A stretch of DNA of 64,000 nt from Aminobacter sp. AP02 (GTDB lineage Bacteria; Pseudomonadota; Alphaproteobacteria; Rhizobiales; Rhizobiaceae). Position numbers and translations under genes: made by a program. The notes below the pieces were generated by a model, which was not told the DNA's origin, did no database searches, and worked only from the letters and a program-made list of their open reading frames with translations. Numbering within the stretch: the first letter of the stretch is position 1; every line of letters begins with the position of its first letter. The DNA lies in the NCBI RefSeq assembly GCF_003148805.1, contig NZ_QGGX01000015.1, positions 1-64,000 of the forward strand, given 5' to 3'. Below are positions 55,193 to 63,087 of this stretch, one piece after another.

Positions 55193-56425
55193 ATGGGGAG
55201 CCATACTCGAAACGTCCTCACAGTAAGAGCTATCGCGTCGAGCAAGGCAACTAAGCTGCGTGACGGCGGAGGATTGTGGCTCGTCTCCAAAGGGAACGGT
55301 AGGTACTGGATCCTTGACTATCGGTTCGACAAGAAGCGTCGGGAACTGGGTTTAGGACCGCTTCATACTGTCGGCCTGGCCGAGGCTCGCCAGAAAGCGG
55401 AAGCCGCCCGCGATCTGGTGCGTAAGGGAATCGACCCTATTGAACACCGTCACGGCGTGGAGGCCATCGAAGCGGCAATTGCGAAGTCGGCAGTAAAGAC
55501 GTTCGGCCAGTACGCTGATGGATACGTTGATGACGCAGTAAAAGCTGGCCGCTGGCGTGGCGGAAAGACGGAGGCGAGGTGGAGGAACATGCTGACCAAT
55601 CACGCCGCAGGCATCCGTGACAGAGCGTTGGCGGGCATAGGCGTAACTGAGGTGCTGTCTGTGTTGCGCCCGCTCTGGGGTGTAAAACAAGAGACAGCCG
55701 AGAAGCTCCGCGAGTGTATCGAGCGCGTCCTTGATTCAGCCAAAGTCGAGGGTCTCCGGGCAGGGGAGAATCCAGCCGCCTGGAAGGGCAACCTCGAACA
55801 TGTACTCCATAAACCGGACGCTCTGACCAGCAAGAGCAACCACGCGGCGATGCCTTGGCGGGCAGTCCCGGCACTCGTGAAGGCTCTGGCCGGCCTAGAG
55901 ACCATCGGCGGTAGAGCGTTGGAATTTACCGTTCTCACAGCTGCTAGATCTGGCGAGACCCGCGGCGCTATCTGGTCGGAAATCGATCTGGACGGCAAAC
56001 TATGGACTATCCCGGCCGAGCGCATGAAGGGCGGGAGGCTGCATCGTGTGCCGCTGTCTGATCGCGCCGTCGCCATTTTGGAAGGAATGAAGGCGACGCG
56101 CATCAACGACTATGTGTTTCCTGGCGCTCGGGACAAGCGGCCGATTTCGGAAAACACGATGGCGAAGGTGCTAGCTGACAATGGCGGCAACGGCTTTACC
56201 GTTCATGGCTTTCGCAGTTCTTTCCGTGACTGGGTGACCGAGGGGACGAGTCACGACGGGGATTTGGCAGAAATGGCGCTGGCCCATGCCGTGGGCGATG
56301 CCGTTACGCGTGCATATGCACGATCTGATGCGCTCGAAAAGCGGCGAGTTGTGATGACCGATTGGTCGGCCTATTTGGCGAAACCCTCAGCTATAGCTTC
56401 GCCGACGAAACCCAAAGTGATCTGA
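55193..56425 (+). CDS. int: Tyrosine recombinase / integrase with DUF4102 N-terminus
   Basis: The 410-residue integrase has the DUF4102 arm-binding domain (KLRDGGGLWLVSKGNGRYWI, GLGPLHTVGLAEARQKAEAA) and the catalytic domain with Arg252 (TAARSGETRG), His338 and Arg341 (FTVHGFRSSFRDW), His365 (ALAHAVGD) and Tyr375 (TRAYARSD). It belongs with P4-type integrases used by prophages and islands. The start at 55193 has AAAGGCAGG ahead; the frame extends upstream to 55121. It marks the left end of the element. Confidence 0.95.
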   Translation: MGSHTRNVLTVRAIASSKATKLRDGGGLWLVSKGNGRYWILDYRFDKKRRELGLGPLHTVGLAEARQKAEAARDLVRKGIDPIEHRHGVEAIEAAIAKSAVKTFGQYADGYVDDAVKAGRWRGGKTEARWRNMLTNHAAGIRDRALAGIGVTEVLSVLRPLWGVKQETAEKLRECIERVLDSAKVEGLRAGENPAAWKGNLEHVLHKPDALTSKSNHAAMPWRAVPALVKALAGLETIGGRALEFTVLTAARSGETRGAIWSEIDLDGKLWTIPAERMKGGRLHRVPLSDRAVAILEGMKATRINDYVFPGARDKRPISENTMAKVLADNGGNGFTVHGFRSSFRDWVTEGTSHDGDLAEMALAHAVGDAVTRAYARSDALEKRRVVMTDWSAYLAKPSAIASPTKPKVI

Positions 56426-56937
56426 GAGAAGCGTACGGTTCGCTTAAGATCTATAATGCGACCAAAGGGTTGGCCGTACTCGAAAGTAAACGGCCCTCCG
56501 TTCTTCTGTAACATGATCTCTGCCCGCGGTTCCGGGCCGAATAGGGTAACTTCAGCGGCCATGTGGTTGGGCTCGTCTTCATGTGCGCTGAATTCCACAC
56601 GTGAGGCTGCTACAGATTCAATCATATTTGCTAGAGCGTCACCGAATGTGACGCCCAGGAATGTCTTATCACGACTAGCGCTTTCGCGTAATCGCCGGAC
56701 CTGTAGATCACCATATTCGTTAACGAGCCGCACAGCGTCTTTCGGACCGGCGCCTAGTGCGGTTGCGATAATTAAGTTCGCTCCGTCGCGGTAGCTCATC
56801 GGCGTATTGCCGCGGCCACGGAGGGCGCGTGTGCGCAATCCTGCTTCGGCGAGCAGCCTGTCCATGACTGTAACGGTTTCGATCGGGACGCCCATGTGCT
56901 CGGCGACGACGGCCACCAATTCCTTTTGCGATGCCAT
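56371..56937 (-). CDS. Putative regulator of the integrated element
   Basis: The 188-residue protein (MASQKELVAVVAEHMGVPIE, TVTVMDRLLAEAGLRTRAL, MSYRDGANLIIATALGAGP) has a helical N-terminal half with a possible helix-turn-helix, and a C-terminal half with EVTLFGPEPRAEIMLQKNGG. It is divergent from the AlpA-like gene, the place where satellite or phage repressors usually sit, but I do not recognise a known repressor family. GGAGAGAG lies ahead of the ATG at 56937. Its 3' end overlaps the integrase gene by 55 bp in convergent orientation. Confidence 0.6.
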   Translation of the reverse strand: MASQKELVAVVAEHMGVPIETVTVMDRLLAEAGLRTRALRGRGNTPMSYRDGANLIIATALGAGPKDAVRLVNEYGDLQVRRLRESASRDKTFLGVTFGDALANMIESVAASRVEFSAHEDEPNHMAAEVTLFGPEPRAEIMLQKNGGPFTFEYGQPFGRIIDLKRTVRFSQITLGFVGEAIAEGFAK

Positions 56938-56999
56938 TCTTTCGCTCTCTCCGTTCGATCGCTCATTTGGCATAAAATAATAATGCGCGCAATACGTTA

Positions 57000-57028
57000 T
57001 TGACATTTAACTTTTAATGCACTATAGA
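57000..57028 (+). promoter_or_regulatory. Near-consensus sigma-70 promoter of the rightward operon
   Basis: TTGACA (57000-57005), 17 bases, then TATAGA (57023-57028). This is close to the optimal vegetative promoter and would start transcription about 30 bp before the AlpA-like gene. It lies in the 124-bp space between divergent genes, where a repressor could act. Confidence 0.7.
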
Positions 57029-57061
57029 CATTATTGGCATCCTGCCTTGGAGATTCGATGA

Positions 57062-57268
57062 ATGGACTCAGCCAACGACAACGAGCCGCGGCTCGTCAGC
57101 CTGAATGATGCATGCGCGATGACCTCGATGTCGCGCTCTATGCTGAACAAATATCGCGCCGAGGGGCGCTTCGCCGCCGCAGTACCGCTCGGGGACAGAC
57201 GCATAGCTTTCGTTCGAAGCGAGGTTCAACAGTGGATCACCGACCGGATCGCAGCGAGGGCGGCCTAA
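57062..57268 (+). CDS. AlpA-like winged-helix/HTH regulator
   Basis: The 68-residue protein has SLNDACAMTSMSRSMLNKYR and AVPLGDRRIAFVRSEVQQWI, the HTH-type layout of AlpA/excisionase-like proteins (strand-helix-turn-helix plus a wing with an R-x-x-F/W-x-x-x-E-x-x-x-W motif). In satellites AlpA activates the excision or replication operon. It starts two bases after another ATG in a different frame (57058). It has the strong promoter at 57000-57028. Confidence 0.8.
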   Translation: MDSANDNEPRLVSLNDACAMTSMSRSMLNKYRAEGRFAAAVPLGDRRIAFVRSEVQQWITDRIAARAA

Positions 57269-57278
57269 CCGCCAACAC

Positions 57279-57473
57279 CTATTTCAACCCGCGCCGCCTA
57301 GCGTCTTGAAGGTTCAGCAGGTCGACCAAGTCGTCGGCCTGCTCCATTTCCAACCAAACCTGCTCAACGCCTTTCACTCGAGCCGGCAAGCCGGTGAACA
57401 CGTCATAGACTGTCCACGTGCCGTTCGCTTCCTTCCGCAAATTGTAGCGCGCCTCGCTTGCGGGCAGGGCCAT
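57279..57473 (-). CDS. Small protein of unknown function in the element
   Basis: The 64-residue protein (MALPASEARYNLRKEANGTW, VYDVFTGLPARVKGVEQVWL) has an ideal ribosome binding site, TAAGGAGG, six bases before the ATG at 57473, and a possible TATAAT at about 57502-57507 on the minus strand. It is oriented against its neighbours. A partial copy of its 5' end and promoter lies 350 bp to the right. Confidence 0.6.
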   Translation of the reverse strand: MALPASEARYNLRKEANGTWTVYDVFTGLPARVKGVEQVWLEMEQADDLVDLLNLQDARRRGLK

Positions 57474-57518
57474 GCACGCCTCCTTAGGAGTAGCAATGTC
57501 TAATTATACCATGAATTC
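57428..57518 (-). repeat. Duplicated promoter/RBS segment, copy 1
   Basis: The copy spans the first codons, ribosome binding site and promoter region of the 64-residue minus-strand gene. It shares CGCGCCTCGCTT and CCTCCTTAGGAGTAGCAATG with copy 2 and ends with ACCATGAATTC. Copy 2 is at 57777-57868. Confidence 0.75.
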
Positions 57519-57558
57519 AACCATCTCGACCAAAGCCACTACGGGGTGGGCCGCATAG
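57496..57558 (+). CDS. Tiny leader ORF (possible), 20 residues
   Basis: MSNYTMNSTISTKATTGWAA, with TTAGGAGTAGCA before the ATG. Its TAG stop is followed at once by the ATG of the next ORF (57559). It shares its start and sequence with another tiny ORF at 57846, but both lie in the duplicated segment and could be by-products of it. Confidence 0.3.
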   Translation: MSNYTMNSTISTKATTGWAA

Positions 57559-57759
57559 ATGGGAAAGATGAATTGGAGGCGAGCGAACGACACTCGCCTA
57601 ACCCAGAACAACAGTATCGTCACGGTCAAAACTGGCTACGGCGTCGTACAGTTTTCAGTTGAAACGGACAAATCGAGCCAAACATCACTGAAGCGCGTCA
57701 CTAAAAGCACGCCACCCAAGGGGCGTCTGTGGCTATCTGCCCAGAAAAAGGAAGGCTAA
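57559..57759 (+). CDS. Small protein of unknown function
   Basis: The 66-residue basic protein (MGKMNWRRANDTRLTQNNSI, VTVKTGYGVVQFSVETDKSS) has no known domain and sits in the rightward operon of the element. It is placed directly behind a tiny ORF whose stop abuts its ATG, so translational coupling is possible. No strong site of its own is seen. Confidence 0.45.
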   Translation: MGKMNWRRANDTRLTQNNSIVTVKTGYGVVQFSVETDKSSQTSLKRVTKSTPPKGRLWLSAQKKEG

Positions 57760-57776
57760 CCATGGCTACCAGAAAC

Positions 57777-57868
57777 ACTCTTTGCGCAGATCGCAACGCG
57801 CCTCGCTTCCAGGCTGGGTCATGCTCGACCTCCTTAGGAGTAGCAATGTTTAATATTACCATGAATTC
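57777..57868 (-). repeat. Duplicated promoter/RBS segment, copy 2
   Basis: It repeats copy 1 (57428-57518) with about 75-80 percent identity by eye. On the minus strand it still has AAGGAGG and an ATG followed by MTQPGSEARCDLRKE, but stops after 18 codons. It is a truncated copy of the 5' end of the 64-residue gene. Confidence 0.75.
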
Positions 57869-57920
57869 CACTGCCGCGATCAATTCCCCCTCAACCATCG
57901 CAGCGAGGGCGGCAGCATGA
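57846..57920 (+). CDS. Tiny leader ORF (possible), 24 residues
   Basis: MFNITMNSTAAINSPSTIAA then RAAA, preceded by TTAGGAGTAGCA. Its stop overlaps the ATG of the next gene as ATGA (57917). An in-frame upstream ATG at 57762 would extend it to 52 residues. It is similar to the tiny ORF at 57496. Confidence 0.35.
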   Translation: MFNITMNSTAAINSPSTIAARAAA

Positions 57921-58294
57921 GCGACATGAAAGCGGTTGCCGACATCTACAAACGCCAGGGCTATTCGGCGGCTCGACGGGAGCTGAAACGCCAGGCTGCT
58001 ACCGTGTGGTCGGGCTGGCGGATTTACGTGGCGGGTTTCGAGCCCGACCTGGTCGATGGCGCGACAGAACTGAAGGTATTCGCTTCCCGCTTCCCCACTA
58101 GGGGCGGCAACGACCTTGGACTCACCTTCCTCGTCGGGCGCGGAAACTCCGAGCGCCTCGACGCTCTCACCCGTGCTGTTGGTCTGGAAAAGCTACATGA
58201 CCCACGCCAACTGGAAGGGCGCTATTTTTCGGTTCGGGACTGGGGTCGAACTGCGGCAGATTTTGCGCCACTCGAACGCTCGATCGGCCAATAG
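57917..58294 (+). CDS. Protein of unknown function in the element
   Basis: The 125-residue protein starts MSDMKAVADIYKRQGYSAAR and has ATVWSGWRIYVAGFEPDLVD, FPTRGGNDLGLTFLVGRGNS and LEGRYFSVRDWGRTAADFAP. The composition is that of a soluble protein; no family recognised. GAGGGCGG lies before the ATG and the start overlaps the tiny ORF. It belongs to the rightward operon leading to the replication gene. Confidence 0.6.
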   Translation: MSDMKAVADIYKRQGYSAARRELKRQAATVWSGWRIYVAGFEPDLVDGATELKVFASRFPTRGGNDLGLTFLVGRGNSERLDALTRAVGLEKLHDPRQLEGRYFSVRDWGRTAADFAPLERSIGQ

Positions 58295-58306
58295 GGTTCG
58301 ATAGCA

Positions 58307-58564
58307 ATGCACATCCTAGCTATTCGGCCGGCGCCTGCGGGTGCCGGCGGGCGGACGCTTGCGCATTTTGATGTGCAGCTGACGCCGGACTGCCGGCTTT
58401 TCAATTTGAAACTTGTCGACGGCCACTCTGGACGGCTGGTCTACGCCCCTAATGCCTTCGGGGAGCGTGTGGCAACGTTCAGCCCATCCTTCGCAAACGA
58501 TCTGGTGCGCGCCGCTGGCGTAGCTTTGGGAGCTCTGCATGCCTCAACCCGCCGAACAGCCTGA
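58307..58564 (+). CDS. Small protein upstream of the replication gene
   Basis: The 85-residue protein contains GGRTLAHFDVQLTPDCRLFN and LKLVDGHSGRLVYAPNAFGE, a beta-rich region that loosely resembles SpoVG-like domains (a DNA-binding fold), but the match is weak. It overlaps the start of the Prim-Pol gene by 26 bp and is probably coupled with it. Confidence 0.6.
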   Translation: MHILAIRPAPAGAGGRTLAHFDVQLTPDCRLFNLKLVDGHSGRLVYAPNAFGERVATFSPSFANDLVRAAGVALGALHASTRRTA

Positions 58565-60899
58565 GTCCACGCCTTCCGACCTTCGCCTAGCATTGCTCGC
58601 GAATGGCTACCTTCCGATCCCTGTCAACGGTAAGCGGCCTCTTGTTGTGGGATGGTCATCGCTGAAGGCAACGCCTGCAATGATCGCGTCATGGGAGCAC
58701 GGTCATTCGGACCATCAGAATACTGGTATTTTGACGGGCGATGTTGTTGCCATCGACATCGACGCTCCGGATCCTGCGACAGCCGAAAGGCTGATCGACC
58801 GTCTGCTCGACATCAACGACGCAGGACTCGCACCTTGCCGAACCGGGCGCGCGCCGAAATGCTTGTTTGTATTCCGAGCAGCTGAGCCGCGGGACAAGCT
58901 CAAGACCGGCGAATACGTCGTCAATGGGCAGAAATGCCAGATTGAGGTGTTGGGCATTGGCCAACAATTTGTGGCGTTCGGGATTCATCCAGAGACGGAG
59001 AAGCCTTACACGTGGACCGGCGGCGACCTTCTTTCGATTCCGTATGCAGATCTGCCTGCGATATCGCCGGGCGACATTGACGCCTTCCTCGCGGACGCTG
59101 AAACAATCTTGGCGAAAGCAGGCACGCCACTGCGCAAGGCGCAAGACAAGAGCGCTCGACCAACTGGCGGCGAAACATTCTGGCAGCGTGTGAACACGGC
59201 GGCCCTCGGGAACACAGGCCGATGGGTTCGTGACCTGTTCCCAACCGCCGGACAAGAGGCCGGAACCGGCGCGTGGCGCGTGTCCTCGAAGGATTTGGGC
59301 CGTGGCCTTCAGGAAGACATCAGTGTCCATGCTGATGGCATTCAAGATTTTGGGCTCGAGCGACCGGAAACGCCGATCAGTCTTGTTCAGCAGTACGGTT
59401 CGGCCACCAATGCTAAGGAGGCCGCCTTCTGGCTGTGCGAACGGTTAGGCATCAATCCGATCGACCTGGGGTGGAATGTTGCGCCGGTGTCGGTGCGCTT
59501 CGGCACGTCGACTGCGGTTCCCGTTGCCGCCAACGATGACGACGCTGACGAAGTTGACGACGCACCGGTTGTGGAGATTCCCCGTTCAAGAGGCCTGCCG
59601 GAAAGCCTGTGCTACCCGCCTGGAGCCGTGGGGGACTTTGCGCGCTTCATCGTTTCGTGTGCGCGGTTCCCATCGCCTCACCTTGCGCTGGTGGCGTCCC
59701 TTGCGTTCACTGCGGGGCTGATCGGCCGCCGTTACAGGGGCCCGACCGGTCTTCGGAGCAATTTGTATGTCGTCGGCCTGGCGGAATCCGGCTTCGGCAA
59801 AGATGTGACAATTCGTGTTTCATCGGCACTCGCGGACAGCACCAGCTGGGGTGGTAAGGTTTCCGAATGGCTTTTTATGGACCAGATCCGCAGCCTTCCT
59901 GGGCTTACGAATAAGCTCCGCAAATCTCCAACCTCTGTATGCGTGCAGGATGAGTTTGGCCGCTGGCTGGCAGACCATGCGGGGCGGAACGTTGCCACTC
60001 ACCGCGCCGAGATCGCATCGGCGCTGATGGAACTGACGGGTGCGCCCACTGGCTATTGGGGCGGGCAGGAAAAGGCCGCTGGCAACGTGGCGCGGATCAT
60101 TGCGCCATGCTTCACGCTTCACGGAATTTCGACCCCTTCGACATTTTGGGCGTCGCTTTCGTCAGGAAACATTTCTGAAGGCCTCCTTGGAAGACTGGTG
60201 CTGATCGATGTCGGCGACTCCGAGCCCGTCAAGGTCAGACGGCCAGAGGGGTCGATCGACGACATTCCAGGCGAACTATCCGACAAGGTCGCTGCACTGC
60301 TTGGGCTGGCTGCTGGGAAATACACTGGGCCATTCTTCGCTCTGAACGCCAAGTCCGACGAAAAACCCCATCCAATCATGACGGCAGAATGGGGTGAGGG
60401 CGTCGACGATTTCTTTGAGGAGTTCGACGATCGTATTCGAGCCATGAAGGGCACCATCAACCCGTCCTACCGCCCAATCTTGAACCGCGTTGGCGAAAAT
60501 GCGGCTCGGTTGGCTCTGATTGTCGCTGTCGGGTGCGATCCGAAAGACCCGATCATCACCCGCGAAATTCAGGAGTGGGCAAATGCAGTGGCGGAGCATT
60601 CATTGCAGGTCATCATCAGCGGCGCGACGGACAACATCGCCGACAACGACAAGGCAGCCGAATACCTCCGTGTTCGTGCACAAGTGGTCCGACGCGGCGA
60701 CCGTGGCATCACTATGCGCGACATTGTGAAGAACCTGCGTGGGGCGATCGACAAGCGCCGGCTTGAAGACATCATCACGATGTTGATGCAGGCGGGTGAG
60801 ATTCATTTCGCCAAGCTAGTCGCCGAGAGCGGCCAGGCCAAACTCCGATATTGGGCTGCCGAATACCTTCCCAAAGGCGCGGAACCTGTACCGAAATAG
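58539..60899 (+). CDS. Prim-Pol primase with DUF3987-like helicase region
   Basis: The 786-residue protein begins with a Prim-Pol domain (residues 14-190): YLPIPVNGKRPLVVGWSSLK, metal motif VVAIDIDAP with Asp73 and Asp75, APKCLFVFRA and IEVLGIGQQFVAFGIHPETE. The C-terminal half is DUF3987-like with the P-loop GLAESGFGKD (413-422) and SVCVQDEFGRWLADHAGRN. It is a typical replication-initiation protein of integrated satellites and plasmids. The iteron array starts at its stop codon. Confidence 0.9.
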   Translation: MPQPAEQPESTPSDLRLALLANGYLPIPVNGKRPLVVGWSSLKATPAMIASWEHGHSDHQNTGILTGDVVAIDIDAPDPATAERLIDRLLDINDAGLAPCRTGRAPKCLFVFRAAEPRDKLKTGEYVVNGQKCQIEVLGIGQQFVAFGIHPETEKPYTWTGGDLLSIPYADLPAISPGDIDAFLADAETILAKAGTPLRKAQDKSARPTGGETFWQRVNTAALGNTGRWVRDLFPTAGQEAGTGAWRVSSKDLGRGLQEDISVHADGIQDFGLERPETPISLVQQYGSATNAKEAAFWLCERLGINPIDLGWNVAPVSVRFGTSTAVPVAANDDDADEVDDAPVVEIPRSRGLPESLCYPPGAVGDFARFIVSCARFPSPHLALVASLAFTAGLIGRRYRGPTGLRSNLYVVGLAESGFGKDVTIRVSSALADSTSWGGKVSEWLFMDQIRSLPGLTNKLRKSPTSVCVQDEFGRWLADHAGRNVATHRAEIASALMELTGAPTGYWGGQEKAAGNVARIIAPCFTLHGISTPSTFWASLSSGNISEGLLGRLVLIDVGDSEPVKVRRPEGSIDDIPGELSDKVAALLGLAAGKYTGPFFALNAKSDEKPHPIMTAEWGEGVDDFFEEFDDRIRAMKGTINPSYRPILNRVGENAARLALIVAVGCDPKDPIITREIQEWANAVAEHSLQVIISGATDNIADNDKAAEYLRVRAQVVRRGDRGITMRDIVKNLRGAIDKRRLEDIITMLMQAGEIHFAKLVAESGQAKLRYWAAEYLPKGAEPVPK

Positions 60900-61080
60900 G
60901 TGGGTGCAAGACTGGGGTGAGGACCGCCGTAAGGCTGGGTTAAGACCGGGGGCAAATTCAGTATCCGGAGCATTTGAACGCTGGTTTGCACCCAGTCTTC
61001 CGGCGGTCTTGCACCCACCCTTACACCCACCCTTTGCCCCAGCCTTACGTATAAAAAATATAATAATATCATATAGATAA
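60899..61080. other. Iteron array and AT-rich tract: putative origin of replication
   Basis: Six related 15-bp repeats with core GGTGGGTGCAAGACC lie at 60899-60913 and 60933-60947 (plus) and 60983-60997, 61005-61019, 61017-61031 and 61030-61044 (minus). The two outer ones share a perfect 14-bp inverted repeat. An AT-rich tract (61049-61080, TATAAAAAATATAATAATAT) follows. Iterons beside the primase gene with AT-rich DNA are the known origin layout of SaPI/PICI elements. Confidence 0.75.
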
Positions 61081-61198
61081 CTGAAGAGAGGGAGCAATGC
61101 AGCAGAGGTAGACCCTCGGAGGGGTTTTTGAGCGCGAAATTAGCCCCGCACACTCACGCGCGCGAAAAAACGGACGGCCCTACGAACGGAGGACCAAC

Positions 61199-61237
61199 AT
61201 GACAATCGAACGTAACCTGCTGGGAAGCAAACTATGA
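61199..61237 (+). CDS. Tiny leader ORF, 12 residues
   Basis: MTIERNLLGSKL, with ACGGAGGACCAAC before the ATG and its stop overlapping the ATG of the next gene (61234) as ATGA. Too short for a function of its own; it probably carries ribosomes into the next gene. Confidence 0.4.
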   Translation: MTIERNLLGSKL

Positions 61238-61452
61238 GCCTCGGTCCGCCCCGTATGCGCACTCATCGCAATCAAGGTGCGCCTGCTTCAAACGGTAGCC
61301 CTGCCATGCGTCACGACTTCCACTTGCCTGACGACGGCATCACCAGCCTCGACCGGTTCCTCGCTAAGGCAGCTGGCGTCCATGTTTCGACCCCGCGACC
61401 GCACGTTGCAGCAAATGACAATCTGAAGAAGGAGGAAAGCGATGTCGCTTAA
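61234..61452 (+). CDS. Small protein of unknown function
   Basis: The 72-residue protein (MSLGPPRMRTHRNQGAPASN, DDGITSLDRFLAKAAGVHVS) contains the AANDN pattern near its end (PHVAANDNLKKEE). Its end overlaps the start of the next gene (61442) by 11 bp. No family recognised; probably a regulator or adaptor of the element. Confidence 0.55.
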   Translation: MSLGPPRMRTHRNQGAPASNGSPAMRHDFHLPDDGITSLDRFLAKAAGVHVSTPRPHVAANDNLKKEESDVA

Positions 61453-62818
61453 GGCCAAGAGCTTAGAAAACGTCTTCGACGCGCCGCCAGCGGCCAATGA
61501 TAATGTGACCCGCTGGAATCGTTGGGACAATCTACCGAAGGGGCATCGCTTCTATTCGTCACCGGATTGGGTGCGCTGGTATCATGGCATGGGCAAGCCT
61601 GAGACCTGGTCGTTTGTCGAGGACGACGATTGGGAACTGCGCCCGGAATTGCCGCTCCACTACCATGTGCTCGACCTTGACAGCGAGCCCACGGAAAAGG
61701 ACCCGCTTGCTTGGCGCTATATGTCCCTCACGCAGCGGTTCGAGCGGTTCTGCGACATCATCTCCGCCGCACGGCATCCGGGCACGCGCTATCCACGCCC
61801 CACGGGTGCGGTCGTGAAGCTTGGGGAGTACGGCCCGTCCGCGGAATGGCGCGAGCGTGCACAGGCTATCTGGGCAAAGCTGCCAAAGAATGATTCCGAT
61901 ATCTTCGACCGTCCGGCCCGCCCCGTAAGCCCGAAACACGGGCAGATGGCTGAGCAACTCTCTCCTTTGCTGAGGTGGGCAAAAGCTAGCCGGCCGCTAT
62001 TGTTGGACGGCACCAATTGGCTGCAGCCCGACAATGACGGCTATTTCGATGGGGAGGAACCCGCGCCGAAGCCGGCAACGAACTGGGAACGGCGCATGCG
62101 TCCGGGTTCGTCCGATGCCGAACTGAAAGCATTTATCGGTAAGGCCCGAGCGGGAAAGTTGAAACCCAGCAACGGCAGCCAGCACGAGTCCTGCCATGTC
62201 AGGAAGGGCGGAAAGACTGTGAAGGGCAGTGTAAGGATGCCGCTCGGGGCGATCCTCTATCAGGAAGACCGCTTTGCCGAACTTAAGGGGGAAGAGCCGG
62301 ACTACAAGGAGATTGAGCGGCGTCAAGGATACTGGACCAGCTTGTTTAGCAGCGCTCGCGCCTTCAGGTCTCACGACTATTACAATCAGGAACTGGAGCC
62401 CGTTCGGTACGTAAAAGCGGGGCGTATACGCCGCAAGGTAAAGCTCACCAAGGCCGAACAGCTGGAGCTTCTAGCCGGGCCGCTGCCACCTGTCACCTAC
62501 TGCAAGCCGGGCCTGCCATGTGGTCATGAAGACATCGGCGCCAGCTTTCTCGGCGGCTGGATATCTGCAACCAAGGGTGCGCGGGGCATGGACCGATGGG
62601 AGGATTTGTCAGATGAGTTATCCCGGCAGGAGGAGCTTGAGGTTTGGGCAGATGCGCTCCCCCCAGAGCAACAAAAGGCTCTCAATCTCGGCGCCGGGGC
62701 TGCGAACTTCCGCGAGATCGGCGAGGCTTTCGCAAAGACTGGCAAGGCTGCTGAGCGATACGGCAAGGCCATCGTCATTGCCTCCAATGATAACTTGCGC
62801 AAGGCAATAGCCGCATAG
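61442..62818 (+). CDS. Large protein of unknown function in the element
   Basis: The 458-residue soluble protein contains WDNLPKGHRFYSSPDWVRWY, PELPLHYHVLDLDSEPTEKD and GKLKPSNGSQHESCHVRKGG, then EPVRYVKAGRIRRKVKLTKA and PPVTYCKPGLPCGHE, with two cysteines (CKPGLPC) that could bind metal. The ANDN pattern is found near both ends. I recognise no domain. The operon context points to packaging, regulation or replication support. Confidence 0.6.
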   Translation: MSLKAKSLENVFDAPPAANDNVTRWNRWDNLPKGHRFYSSPDWVRWYHGMGKPETWSFVEDDDWELRPELPLHYHVLDLDSEPTEKDPLAWRYMSLTQRFERFCDIISAARHPGTRYPRPTGAVVKLGEYGPSAEWRERAQAIWAKLPKNDSDIFDRPARPVSPKHGQMAEQLSPLLRWAKASRPLLLDGTNWLQPDNDGYFDGEEPAPKPATNWERRMRPGSSDAELKAFIGKARAGKLKPSNGSQHESCHVRKGGKTVKGSVRMPLGAILYQEDRFAELKGEEPDYKEIERRQGYWTSLFSSARAFRSHDYYNQELEPVRYVKAGRIRRKVKLTKAEQLELLAGPLPPVTYCKPGLPCGHEDIGASFLGGWISATKGARGMDRWEDLSDELSRQEELEVWADALPPEQQKALNLGAGAANFREIGEAFAKTGKAAERYGKAIVIASNDNLRKAIAA

Positions 62819-63087
62819 TCCCCTTTTTACACTTCGGCGGCAAAGTCAGTAGAGGGGCCTACGCACCACTCGCCTTCCTCATCGGTGCAGCCCTTCACTA
62901 TCACGACAGTCTTATGGCATTGCCACGGGGACAGGCTTTACGCATGTCCGCTGTCGTTTCCCATCGCCCCCTGCGCGTCCCTCCGCGCTGCATTGGGCGA
63001 ACAGCGGCAGCCTCCCTGCGAAAGCGGGTTGAGGCTGCCGCTTTTGGACCGACGCGTGGCCATGTCATCGCGAGAAAGCGCGCAGTA

